64,000 nt of DNA from Acidobacteriota bacterium (GTDB lineage Bacteria > Acidobacteriota > Terriglobia > Acidiferrales > UBA7541): the NCBI GenBank assembly GCA_003154775.1, contig PMES01000148.1:62001-126000 (forward strand), written 5' to 3'. The notes beneath the pieces were generated by a model. It had not been told where the DNA came from. It did not search any database and was given only the letters and a program-made list of their open reading frames with translations. The translations under genes and the position numbers were made by a program. This document shows positions 47,058 through 56,449 of this stretch, piece after piece (within the stretch, counting starts at the first letter, position 1; each line of letters begins with the position of its first letter).

Positions 47058-48041
47058 ATGAGCCTTTACGACAAATTCGGGCGGCAGATCACGGACCTGC
47101 GAATATCAGTCACGGACCGGTGCAATTTCCGGTGCGTTTATTGCCGCTCCGCCGATCCGGAAAACTACCGGGATCACGACGAAATATTATCCTGGGCGGA
47201 ATTGAAGCGCTTGGCGGGGATCTTCGTGGGTTTGGGGATTCGCAAGGTGCGCATCACGGGCGGAGAGCCGCTGGTGAGAGAGGGCGTGGAAGAATACATT
47301 GCGCATTTGAAAGCGCTCGGTGTGGTGGATTTATCCATCACGACGAACGGGCACCTGCTAGCGGAGCGCTGCGACCGGTTGATTGCCGCGGGGCTGCAGC
47401 GCATCAACATCAGCCTGGATTCGCTGGATCCCGTCAGATTTGAGCGCATCACGCGGACGCGGTCTTACGATAAGGTGATGGAAGGCATTGAGGCGGTGCA
47501 GAAGTCGCGGCTCGCGCCGGCGAAAGTAAACGCCGTGCTGGTTCGCGGGCTGAATGATGACGAAGTGGAGGCGTTTGCGGCGTTCGCGCGGGAACGTGGC
47601 GTGATCATGCGGTTCATCGAGTTTATGCCGCTGGACGCCGACCGCCACTGGTCGCGCGAACTGGTGGTGCCCGCGGCAGACGTTTATCGGCGCATTCATG
47701 CGCAGTGGCCGCTGGAGCAGATTCCCCACGAGAAAAGCGAGACGGCGAGAAAGTACCGGTTTGCGGACGGCGCGGCGGGAGAGATCGGGCTGATCGCGCC
47801 GGTGACGCAGGCGTTTTGCGGGCACTGTTCGCGCATACGGCTGACAGCGGACGGCAGGATGCGCACATGTCTGTTCAGCAAGGAAGATCGCGACCTGCGC
47901 GAGCTGTTGCGGGCGAACGCGACGGATGAAGAAATTGTGGAGTGGGTGAAAGCGATGGTGATGGAGAAGGAAGAAGGGCACCGCATCAACGAGCCGGGCT
48001 TTGTGCCGCCTTCGCGAACCATGGTGTTTATCGGGGGATAG
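47058..48041 (+). CDS. moaA: GTP 3',8-cyclase MoaA
   Basis: LRISVTDRCNFRCVYCRSADPENY, VRITGGEPLVREGV, C-terminal FCGHCSRIRLTADGRMRTCLFS; terminal GG. Confidence 0.97.
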   Translation: MSLYDKFGRQITDLRISVTDRCNFRCVYCRSADPENYRDHDEILSWAELKRLAGIFVGLGIRKVRITGGEPLVREGVEEYIAHLKALGVVDLSITTNGHLLAERCDRLIAAGLQRINISLDSLDPVRFERITRTRSYDKVMEGIEAVQKSRLAPAKVNAVLVRGLNDDEVEAFAAFARERGVIMRFIEFMPLDADRHWSRELVVPAADVYRRIHAQWPLEQIPHEKSETARKYRFADGAAGEIGLIAPVTQAFCGHCSRIRLTADGRMRTCLFSKEDRDLRELLRANATDEEIVEWVKAMVMEKEEGHRINEPGFVPPSRTMVFIGG

Positions 48042-48165
48042 CCGCAGGGGCTCATCACGTTGTGATTCCAGCGATGGGCAGGGCGCTGGTAAATCTGACG
48101 AAAAGGCGACAGAATTCATCTAACAAACAGGGGTAAAGAGGGTTTAGAAGAAGCAGAGAAAACCC

Positions 48166-49332
48166 ATGGGAAGCGTTGTCACCATATCGAAGAACTCGCT
48201 GGCGGGAACGGACCAGCCCAGCACGGTGAGGGCACCCGAAATCGAGAAGGGCGTGGGCTGCGATTTCGATTCGTACCTGCTGGTGCCGGACACGACCTTG
48301 GACGAGCGGATAGCCGCGGCAAAAGCCAAGCTCGGGAGGGACGTGGTGATTCTGGGGCACCACTACCAGCGGGATGAGGTTGTGAAGTTTGCGGATTTTC
48401 GCGGGGATTCGCTGAAGCTTTCCCAGCAGGCTGCGCAGACCGATGGGAAATACATCGTATTCTGTGGCGTGCATTTCATGGCCGAAAGCGCCGATATTCT
48501 GAGGCGTGACCAGCAGATCGTGGTGCTGCCCGATCTGAACGCGGGCTGTTCGATGGCGGACATGGCGGATATTGGCCAGGTGGAGGCCTGCTGGAGCGAA
48601 CTGGGAACGGTAGTTGAGACGCGGAAGACGGTGCCGGTTACGTACATGAATTCGAGGGCGGCGATCAAATCGTTTACCGGCGAGAATGGCGGAGCGGTTT
48701 GCACGAGTTCCAACGCGGCGGCGGTGATGGAGTGGGCGTTTGCGCGCGGCGAAAAAGTATTGTTCCTGCCCGACGAGCATTTGGGCCGCAACACCGGTTA
48801 CCGCATGGGGATTCCACTGGATGAAATGGTGGTCTGGGATCCATTCCAGGAACTGGGCGGCAACACGCCGGAAGCGTTGCGCAAGGCAAAGATCATATTG
48901 TGGAAGGGCTACTGCTCCGTGCACCAGCGATTTACGCCGGAGCAGGTGGCGCGCGTTCGCAGGGAGCATCCCGGGATTCGCGTTATCGTGCACCCGGAGT
49001 GCCGCTTCGAGGTGGCGCAAGCCGCCGACGAAATCGGCTCGACGGAAGGCATCCTGAAGGTGATCCAGGCAGCGCCCGCGGGGAGCGAGTGGGCCGTGGG
49101 CACGGAGATTCATCTTGTCAACCGCATGGGCAAAGAGCTGAAGGACCGCAAGGTGATTTCACTCGATCCCAGCGTGTGCGTTTGTACGACGATGTTCCGC
49201 ATCACGCCGCAGCATCTGCTGTGGGCGCTCGAAAATCTCGGCGCCGGGAAGATCGTGAACCAGATTTCCGTGGATGAACGCACCAGGCACTTTGCAAGAG
49301 CGGCACTGGACCGCATGCTGGAGTTGGGCTAG
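48166..49332 (+). CDS. nadA: quinolinate synthase NadA
   Basis: VVILGHHYQRDEVVKFADFRGDSLKLSQQAA, VFCGVHFMAESADIL, LPDLNAGCSMADMAD, HPECRFEVAQAAD, CVCTTMFRITPQHLLWALENL. Confidence 0.97.
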   Translation: MGSVVTISKNSLAGTDQPSTVRAPEIEKGVGCDFDSYLLVPDTTLDERIAAAKAKLGRDVVILGHHYQRDEVVKFADFRGDSLKLSQQAAQTDGKYIVFCGVHFMAESADILRRDQQIVVLPDLNAGCSMADMADIGQVEACWSELGTVVETRKTVPVTYMNSRAAIKSFTGENGGAVCTSSNAAAVMEWAFARGEKVLFLPDEHLGRNTGYRMGIPLDEMVVWDPFQELGGNTPEALRKAKIILWKGYCSVHQRFTPEQVARVRREHPGIRVIVHPECRFEVAQAADEIGSTEGILKVIQAAPAGSEWAVGTEIHLVNRMGKELKDRKVISLDPSVCVCTTMFRITPQHLLWALENLGAGKIVNQISVDERTRHFARAALDRMLELG

Positions 49333-49374
49333 CGGCGAATTCGGGCTGGGCGGAGAAAGAGCAACGGAGAAGGC

Positions 49375-49851
49375 ATGGCGGATAACGAGGAAGACCGGGA
49401 CGATCTACCGGAAGAACCCCAACGATTGTTCACGCTGACGGAGGCGGAACGCACGCGGCGTGAATTGGAGCCTTTTTTGATCGAGGCGATTGGTGTGCGC
49501 AAGAAACTCGGCGCGCTCGAAGAGGAGCTCACCGCGGTTTCCACGCGCATCCTGATGATGGGCGGCATACTCGTGCCATACGCCAAACTGGCCGCAAAGC
49601 GCATGGAGCATCAAGCCCTGGCCGAGATCATGAAAACGAATCTCGAAAAGATTCTATCCACCGGCTGCCTGATCAAGGACCTAGAAGTTGGTTTGCTGGA
49701 TTTCCCGTCGGTCATCGGCAACGAGGAAGTTTATTTGTGCTGGAAGCTGGGAGAAGACCGCATTCGCTATTATCACCGCCAGGATGAAGGTTTCTCCGGA
49801 AGAAAACCGATTGATCCGCGCGATCTGGGTCCCAGCGATCAAGTCCAGTAG
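49375..49851 (+). CDS. DUF2203-like protein
   Basis: LFTLTEAERTRRELEPFLIEAI...GCLIKDLEVGLLDFPSVIGNEEVYLCWKLGEDRIRYYHRQDEGFSGRKPI. Confidence 0.85.
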   Translation: MADNEEDRDDLPEEPQRLFTLTEAERTRRELEPFLIEAIGVRKKLGALEEELTAVSTRILMMGGILVPYAKLAAKRMEHQALAEIMKTNLEKILSTGCLIKDLEVGLLDFPSVIGNEEVYLCWKLGEDRIRYYHRQDEGFSGRKPIDPRDLGPSDQVQ

Positions 49852-49967
49852 ACACAGCTAACGTTGATAATCGGCGAACACCTGTAACGGCCACCAAGAA
49901 ACCGGGCAGTTCTGGGAGCGCAGCGCTGCAACTGGCGTCGGATGAATCTGAAATCCAAAGTCGAGGA

Positions 49968-50021
49968 GAGATTTCTCCGCTCCGGGACGGCAAAAAGCGC
50001 CGTCCCTCCGGTCGAAATGAC
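49968..50021 (+). repeat. family-A hairpin repeat (R9)
   Basis: GAGATTTCTCCGCTCCGGGACGGC-aaaaagc-GCCGTCCCTCCGGTCGAAATGAC; 5' flank CTGAAATCC(A/G)AAGT also precedes R6. Confidence 0.75.
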
Positions 50022-50105
50022 AGATTCTGGGTGGCGGATGGTGTGGGAGAAGCCGACTTCGGATTCCAGGATAAACCTAGCACCAGGCACGGGAGAAACT
50101 ACCAC

Positions 50106-52223
50106 GTGAGTGAAAACCGATTGAAGGATTCCGCGAGCCCTTATTTGCGTTCGGCGGCCCACCAGCCCATCGACTGGCATGAATGGGGAGAGAGCGCTTT
50201 CACGCGCGCGAAGACCGAGGATAAGCCGATACTGCTGGACATTGGCGCGGTGTGGTGCCACTGGTGCCACGTCATCGACCGGGAGAGCTACGAAAACGCG
50301 GAAATCGCCAAAATCATCAACGAACATTTTGTGCCGGTGAAAGTGGATCGCGACGAGCGGCCGGACGTGGATTCCCGCTACCAGTCCGCGATCAGCGCGC
50401 TCAGCGGACAGGGCGGGTGGCCGCTTACAGGATTCCTGATGCCCGACGGGAAGCCGTTTTTTGGCGGCACGTATTTTCCGCCGGAGGACCAGATGGGCCG
50501 GCCGGGTTTTCGCCGCGTGCTGCTGGCGGTGGCCGATGCTTACAAACAAAAACGCGAGGATTTGGCGCGCACGGCGGATGCCCTTGCGGAGGCAGTTGCG
50601 AAAGCCGAGGCATTCTCCGGAGCGCGCGCGGAGTTTGACTTGAGCATCGTGGATGCGCAGATCAACTCGATCACGCAATTGTTCGATATTCGCAACGGAG
50701 GCTTCGGGCAATCGCCGAAATTTCCGCATGCCTCGGCGATCGATCTTGTGCTGGAGCGCTATTGCCAGACGGGAGAGAAACACCTGCTGGCGATGGCGGA
50801 GACGACACTCGAAAAAATGGCCAAGGGCGGGGTGTACGACCAATTGGCGGGAGGTTTCCACCGCTACTCCGTGGACGAACACTGGCTGGTGCCGCACTTC
50901 GAGAAGATGAGCTACGACAATTCGGAGTTGCTGAAGAACTATCTGCACGGCTGGCAGGTGGCGCGCAATCCTATTTTGCGCGAGACGGCGGAGAGCATCA
51001 TCGGGTGGGTGAACGAGGTTTTGTCTGATCGGGAGCAGGGCGGCTTCTACGCCAGCCAAGATGCGGACTACTCGCTGGATGACGATGGCGATTATTTCAC
51101 GTGGACCTTGGAGGAGTTGCGCGGCGCACTTTCCGGCGAAGAGTCGCGCATCATGGAGCTCTACTACGATGTAGAGCCGCACGGCGAGATGCACCACAAC
51201 CCTTCCAAGAACGTTCTGTGGATCGCGCGGGATGCCGACGAGATCGCCAAGACGCTGGGGCTGGACGAGTCGCAAGTGCGGGTGGAGATCGCGAAGGCAA
51301 AAGGCAAGATGTTGCAGGCGAGGATGCGCCGGCCAACTCCATTTGTAGACAAGACGATGTACGTCAGTTGGAGCGCCATGTTTGTTTCCGCCTATTGCGA
51401 GGCTGCGCGCATTCTTTCCGGGTCCGTGGGCGAAAGTTGCGGGTCATTCGCGCGAAAGACGCTGGACCGGATGTTGAGCGAGGCGTGGAGCGAGGAGCAG
51501 GGCTTTGCGCATCGCATTGGCGGTCCTGCGTTGCGCGGATCGCTGGACGACCAGGTGTTCGGGGTGCTTGGGCTGCTGGATGGTTATGAAGCCACGCTTG
51601 AGTCGCGGTATTTCCGCGCGGCGCAGCGAACGATGGACGTAGCCATCGAGAAGTACGGCGACGCGGAGGGCGGCGGATTTTTCGATCGCGCTTCGGATGC
51701 GCCAGCGATGGGCGGGCTGGAGGTGCGGCGCAAGCCGTTCCAGGATTCGCCGACGCCGGGAGCGAATTCCGTGGCTGTTTTGGCGCTGACGCGGATGCAT
51801 GCGTACACGGACGATGGCCGGTATCACGATTGGGCGAGGAAAACACTAGAAGCGTTCGCGGGTGTGGCGCCGCAATACGGTTTGTTTGCGGCAACGTACG
51901 GGCTGGCGGCGACTTTGTTCGCGGAACACCCGACACAAGTGATGATTACGGGAGCTAGCGGCGACGCCGCGGCGGAGAAACTTGAAGAGGCTGCGAACAA
52001 AGTGTTTCGCTTCGGCAAGGCGGTGCTGCGCGTGACGCCGGAAGTGCCGCTTGAAAACTTGCCGGCGGCCCTGCGTCAGACTTTGCCGTATCTGCCCAAG
52101 GAGAAGGCGCTGGCGATTGTATGCGCGGGAAGTACGTGCCTGCCGCCGATTAGTGACTCAGAGGAGTTGCAAAGAGTCCTGCAAAAAGGAATTGCGGGGA
52201 CGGCGGCGGGATCGAGGGAATAA
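50106..52223 (+). CDS. thioredoxin domain-containing protein (DUF255/YyaL family)
   Basis: NRLKDSASPYLRSAAHQPIDWHEWGESAFTRAKTEDKPILLDIGAVWCHWCHVIDRESYEN. GTG start at 50106 preferred. Confidence 0.94.
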   Translation: MSENRLKDSASPYLRSAAHQPIDWHEWGESAFTRAKTEDKPILLDIGAVWCHWCHVIDRESYENAEIAKIINEHFVPVKVDRDERPDVDSRYQSAISALSGQGGWPLTGFLMPDGKPFFGGTYFPPEDQMGRPGFRRVLLAVADAYKQKREDLARTADALAEAVAKAEAFSGARAEFDLSIVDAQINSITQLFDIRNGGFGQSPKFPHASAIDLVLERYCQTGEKHLLAMAETTLEKMAKGGVYDQLAGGFHRYSVDEHWLVPHFEKMSYDNSELLKNYLHGWQVARNPILRETAESIIGWVNEVLSDREQGGFYASQDADYSLDDDGDYFTWTLEELRGALSGEESRIMELYYDVEPHGEMHHNPSKNVLWIARDADEIAKTLGLDESQVRVEIAKAKGKMLQARMRRPTPFVDKTMYVSWSAMFVSAYCEAARILSGSVGESCGSFARKTLDRMLSEAWSEEQGFAHRIGGPALRGSLDDQVFGVLGLLDGYEATLESRYFRAAQRTMDVAIEKYGDAEGGGFFDRASDAPAMGGLEVRRKPFQDSPTPGANSVAVLALTRMHAYTDDGRYHDWARKTLEAFAGVAPQYGLFAATYGLAATLFAEHPTQVMITGASGDAAAEKLEEAANKVFRFGKAVLRVTPEVPLENLPAALRQTLPYLPKEKALAIVCAGSTCLPPISDSEELQRVLQKGIAGTAAGSRE

Positions 52224-52336
52224 AGCAGGTTCCTCTCCCGCTTTGCGGGATCGGAATGACAATGGTGTTTACGCCTTGCCGAGATGGGGTCGAGCAATGC
52301 TCGATCCCTACAAGGACGACCCGCTCGTAGAGTGAA

Positions 52337-52909
52337 TTACTTCTTGGAGCGCGATTCCGGGGGCACCATGCCATTGTTGCGGTAGTAGACGACGAGCGCG
52401 CCATAGTGTTCGCCGGAATGCTCGATCAGGCCATAGGCGAGATCGTAAAGGCGGTCGAGATGCGGCCCGCCGTCGTTGACAGCTTCATTCAAGCCCTTGT
52501 CGCCCTTCTTCTTGATTTCGTCAGCGCCGTCCGCGACACACTGCTTCACAAAGGCCACGATCTGGGCCTTGGTCTTCAGATTGTCCTGCTTGGGATCGTC
52601 GGGATAGCGGGGCTTCTTTCCTTCAGCGAAATCCGTGAAGTAATACATGGAAGCTGAGACGTGCAGGAGCATCGCGCCGAACGTCCGGGATTCCGGGGCG
52701 GGCTTGTAAGCGTACTTGTCTTCCGGGAAATCCTCGGCCATGGCGATGAGCTTGCGCCCAATGTCATTCCATTGCTCCAGCACAGCTTCCGAGGGACTGA
52801 GTGCGGGCTTCGGCTCAGCCTTTTTCATGTTCATGTCTTGTGCGCGAATCGGGAGCACGGCAAGACACGCGGCAAACAAAACCGCGGCAATCACAGGGAT
52901 CTTTCTCAT
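52337..52909 (-). CDS. DinB family protein with signal peptide
   Basis: Signal peptide; LEQWNDIGRKLIAMAEDFPEDKYAYKPAPESRTFGAMLLHVSASMYYF...LIEHSGEHYGALVVYYRNNGMVPPESR. Confidence 0.9.
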   Translation of the reverse strand: MRKIPVIAAVLFAACLAVLPIRAQDMNMKKAEPKPALSPSEAVLEQWNDIGRKLIAMAEDFPEDKYAYKPAPESRTFGAMLLHVSASMYYFTDFAEGKKPRYPDDPKQDNLKTKAQIVAFVKQCVADGADEIKKKGDKGLNEAVNDGGPHLDRLYDLAYGLIEHSGEHYGALVVYYRNNGMVPPESRSKK

Positions 52910-53160
52910 TTTTCTCTCCTTTAGTTTTCCTGGCAGAGAGCCGATATATCAAACGCACGAGATGATGGGAAGTTGTTCCCGAGCCGGAAAGGTGATGAAA
53001 CCGGCGACCGAGGTTTGCCATGATACGCCGGAATTACCGGGCGTGGCTACAAAAGGTTGAAAGCAGACGAGTTACTCTGTGTGCGCAGTAAGCCACAAGC
53101 TCCCGGAATTGTCCGGCGGGCATGGTATTCTAATAGTTTACAGCTGAGGGAGAACTAACG

Positions 53161-54486
53161 TTGAATTGGAGTTGGATTTTGCTGCGCAGTGCGGTGGGGC
53201 TGGGCATTTTGGCCTCGCTGTTTCTATCGCAGCGTTTCTGGTACCGGACGCTTTGGCGGGTCACGTCGAACTGGGGCCGCGTGTGGTTGCGCGTGGGCGT
53301 GCGGCTGATGTATTTCGCCGGGCTGCTGCTCATCATTGTGGCGATTGCGGATGGCCTGCGGCAGGATCACGGGCGCATCCTCCCAACTCATTCTCCGGTT
53401 GAGGCTTTTGCGGGATTGTGGTTTCTCAGCGCCCTGGTAGCGTATTTCGCCGTGAAGGCAGTGCACACAGTGGAATGGGTTTGGCATCGCGTGCACAAGC
53501 CCGCGCCTCCTTCCTTGTCTTCAGCGTTGATGCGGCCCGCAGCGACAGAAGATTTCGTTCCTGATCCCTCGCGCCGCACTTTTTTCAAGACGGCCAGCGT
53601 GGTGGCAGGAGCAGCGCCATTTCTCGGCGTCATGTACGGATTTGCCGCGGAGCGCTTGCGATATGAAGTGCGGCGCATCGAAATTCCGCTGGCGAACCTG
53701 CCACCGGAGCTCGACGGGCTGGAAATCGTTCAGCTCAGCGATATCCACCTCAGCGGCTACATGACGCGCGAATCGGTGCGCCGTGCCGTGGATATGGCCA
53801 ATGATGTTGGCGCGGACCTGGCCGTGGTTACGGGCGACCTCATCACTGGCATGCACGATTCCCTCGCCGATTGCATCGAGGAAGTGCGCCACCTGAGAGC
53901 GCCTTTGGGCGTTTATGGATGCAATGGCAACCACGAGATTTACGCGCGCGCCGAGGATCTTGCCGAAAAGCTCTACCAGCAAGCAGGCATGAAACTGCTG
54001 CGGCGCGAAAATGCGGTGATCGCGTACAAGGGCGCGCAGTTGAATCTGATTGGCGTGGATTACCAGCGCGAGCGCATGCCCAGCGGCCGCAAGATGCAGA
54101 TGCTGGACAATCTGGAGCCGCTGGTGCGCCGCGACATTCCCAACGTTCTACTTTCCCATAATCCCAATTCGTTCAATCGCGCCGCGGAATTGGGCATTGA
54201 ACTGACGCTTTCGGGGCACACGCACGGCGGGCAGGTGAAGGTGGAAATTCTGGATGTCAGCATCAGCCCGGCGCAATTCATCACCGATTACATTGCCGGG
54301 TTATATCACCGTCCGCTGCTGATGCCAAATGAACCAAAGCGCATGGGAGAGACGATCAAGCTGATGCCCAACGCGCCGAAGGGCCTCGCTGCGCTTTACG
54401 TCAACCGTGGATTGGGAACGGTAGGCGCTCCGGTGCGCCTGGGCGTCCCACCAGAAATTTCGCACTTCATCTTGCGCCGCGTATAA
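53161..54486 (+). CDS. membrane-anchored metallophosphoesterase
   Basis: N-terminal TMs; IVQLSDIHLSGYMTRESV, VVTGDLITG, GNHEIYARAE, LSGHTHGGQ. Confidence 0.93.
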   Translation: MNWSWILLRSAVGLGILASLFLSQRFWYRTLWRVTSNWGRVWLRVGVRLMYFAGLLLIIVAIADGLRQDHGRILPTHSPVEAFAGLWFLSALVAYFAVKAVHTVEWVWHRVHKPAPPSLSSALMRPAATEDFVPDPSRRTFFKTASVVAGAAPFLGVMYGFAAERLRYEVRRIEIPLANLPPELDGLEIVQLSDIHLSGYMTRESVRRAVDMANDVGADLAVVTGDLITGMHDSLADCIEEVRHLRAPLGVYGCNGNHEIYARAEDLAEKLYQQAGMKLLRRENAVIAYKGAQLNLIGVDYQRERMPSGRKMQMLDNLEPLVRRDIPNVLLSHNPNSFNRAAELGIELTLSGHTHGGQVKVEILDVSISPAQFITDYIAGLYHRPLLMPNEPKRMGETIKLMPNAPKGLAALYVNRGLGTVGAPVRLGVPPEISHFILRRV

Positions 54487-54578
54487 GCTGGTTCGCTCTT
54501 CCCAGCGGGAATCAATCCCACCTGCCACTGGACTTCGCACGATTCCTGCGACACACTCTTCCTTTTCCCAGGGGCTTC

Positions 54579-56363
54579 ATGATCCTTCTCATCATGGGCG
54601 TAGCCGGATCGGGTAAATCCACCGCGGGTTCGCGGCTCGCTGCGCAACTCGGCTGGACGTTTCTGGATGCCGACGATTTCCACTCTCCGGAAAACAAAGC
54701 CAAGATGCGCCGAGGGATTCATCTGGCCGAGGATGACCGCATCCCCTGGCTGCAGGGGATGCACGCGGAATTGGTGCGCCTGGACAGTCAAAAGGAAAAT
54801 GCTGTGCTGGCGTGTTCGGCCTTGAGGAAGTCTTACCGCGAAATCCTCGCAGCAGGCCTGGACCTTCGTGTTGTTTACCTGAAGGGCTCCCAGGAAGTGA
54901 TCCAGCAGCGGATTCAAGAACGCCACGCGCATTTTGCGGGCACGTCCATCCTGGCAGACCAATTCGCGGTGCTGGAGGAGCCTGTTGACGCCCTCGACCT
55001 CGATGTCACGCTCCCGACAGAGCAATTGGTTGCGGAAATCTTGGCGCACTACGGGCTCACGCCATCCGCATCCGCCAGCTCAGGCGATGCGGTGATTCAT
55101 CGGCTGCTGTGGCGTTTACTGCCATTTCTTTTTCTTCTCTACGTGGTGGCTTATCTCGACCGCATCAATGTGGGATTTGCCGCGCTGCAGATGAAGAGCC
55201 AGTTGAAATTCAGCGATGCCGTGTACGGACTGGGCGCCGGCATTTTCTTTCTTGGGTACTTTCTATTTCAAGTTCCCAGCAATATGGCCATGCAAAGATT
55301 TGGTGCGCGCCGCTGGATTGCATTCCTGATGATTCTGTGGGGCGGAATATCCGCATCCATGATGTTCGTGGGCTCCGCAAGGTCGTTTTACACGATGCGA
55401 TTTCTGCTCGGCGCCGCGGAGGCGGGCTTCTTTCCCGGCGTCATCTATTACCTGCGCAACTGGTTTCCCGCGGCAGTGCGGGCGCGCGCCCTGGCGCTGT
55501 TCATAATGGCGGGGCCGATTGCGGGAGTCATTGGCGGGCCGATCTCCGGCGCGCTGCTGGGACTTCACCGGCGCGCCGGCCTGGCAGGCTGGCAATGGCT
55601 TTTTCTGCTCGAAGGCATCCCGGCGATTTTGTTGGGCTTTGTGGCGTATTTCTTTTTGACGGACCGGCCGGAAAAGGCGCGCTGGCTCTGCGCGGGCGAT
55701 CTGGCGTGGCTCGTCTCCGCGTTGCGCAGAGACGAAATTGCTGCGTCGAGGGAGCGGGCGGCGCCTGCCGGCATCTTGGCTATGCTGGCGAGTGCGCGTG
55801 TCTGGGGTTTTTCCTTCGTCTATTTCAGCGCCGTAGCCTGTGCTTATAGTATCGGGCTGTGGCTGCCCACGGCGATCAGAGCGCTTTCAGGGATTAGCAC
55901 TTTCGTGATCGGGCTGCTGGCAGCCATACCGTATTTGGCTGCGGCCATCGCCATGGTCATCGTCGGCGCGCATTCCGATCGTACGGGCGAACGCGACTGG
56001 CACGTTGCTCTTCCCGCGTTCGTCACTTGCTTCGCACTAGCGGCTGCCGCTTTTGCGACGACCGTCCCGGCCACGGTTGCCGCTTTCACGATCGCCATGG
56101 CGGCGGAGTTCAGCATGATGGGGCCGTTTTGGGTGCTGGCTTCGGGAACACTGGACGCCAAGACCGCAGCGGCGGGGATTGCCTTCATCAACGCCATCGG
56201 GAATCTCGGCAGCGGACTCGGCCCTTACTGGATCGGATATTTGCGCACGGCCACGGGAAGTTTTCGCGGAGGCTTGCTGAGCATCGCGGTGCTGCTCTTT
56301 CTGGCAGGCTTCACGGTTCTCGGGATTCGTCAAACCCGGGTCACCCGGACGGTGAGCAGTTGA
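54579..56363 (+). CDS. gluconokinase-MFS transporter fusion protein
   Basis: Residues 1-~165 GntK-like (MGVAGSGKSTAGSRLAAQLGWTFLDADDFHSPENKAKMRRGIHLAEDDRIPWL); then ACS-type MFS (LLPFLFLLYVVAYLDRINVGFAALQMKSQLKFSDAVYGLGAGIFFLGYFLFQVPSNMAMQRFGARRWI) in one uninterrupted frame. Confidence 0.9.
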   Translation: MILLIMGVAGSGKSTAGSRLAAQLGWTFLDADDFHSPENKAKMRRGIHLAEDDRIPWLQGMHAELVRLDSQKENAVLACSALRKSYREILAAGLDLRVVYLKGSQEVIQQRIQERHAHFAGTSILADQFAVLEEPVDALDLDVTLPTEQLVAEILAHYGLTPSASASSGDAVIHRLLWRLLPFLFLLYVVAYLDRINVGFAALQMKSQLKFSDAVYGLGAGIFFLGYFLFQVPSNMAMQRFGARRWIAFLMILWGGISASMMFVGSARSFYTMRFLLGAAEAGFFPGVIYYLRNWFPAAVRARALALFIMAGPIAGVIGGPISGALLGLHRRAGLAGWQWLFLLEGIPAILLGFVAYFFLTDRPEKARWLCAGDLAWLVSALRRDEIAASRERAAPAGILAMLASARVWGFSFVYFSAVACAYSIGLWLPTAIRALSGISTFVIGLLAAIPYLAAAIAMVIVGAHSDRTGERDWHVALPAFVTCFALAAAAFATTVPATVAAFTIAMAAEFSMMGPFWVLASGTLDAKTAAAGIAFINAIGNLGSGLGPYWIGYLRTATGSFRGGLLSIAVLLFLAGFTVLGIRQTRVTRTVSS

Positions 56364-56449
56364 TTTTTCCTCCCGCTAACCAATATGGTTGTTTACGAGT
56401 CCAATCGAATCAGGGGATAATTCTTCCCTCACGACCAAAGGATAAAAGA

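Noticed and set aside
52226-52260. GGTTCCTCTCCCGCTTTGCGGGATCGGAATGAC as a family-A copy (R10)
   Set aside because: Ends too diverged to list as a feature; kept only as a weak candidate.
56027-56449. N-terminal 141 residues of the M28 ORF as given in the track
   Set aside because: Lies inside the MFS gene in another frame; the signal peptide begins at 56450 (MNMTYRPWLVSGVVLAG).
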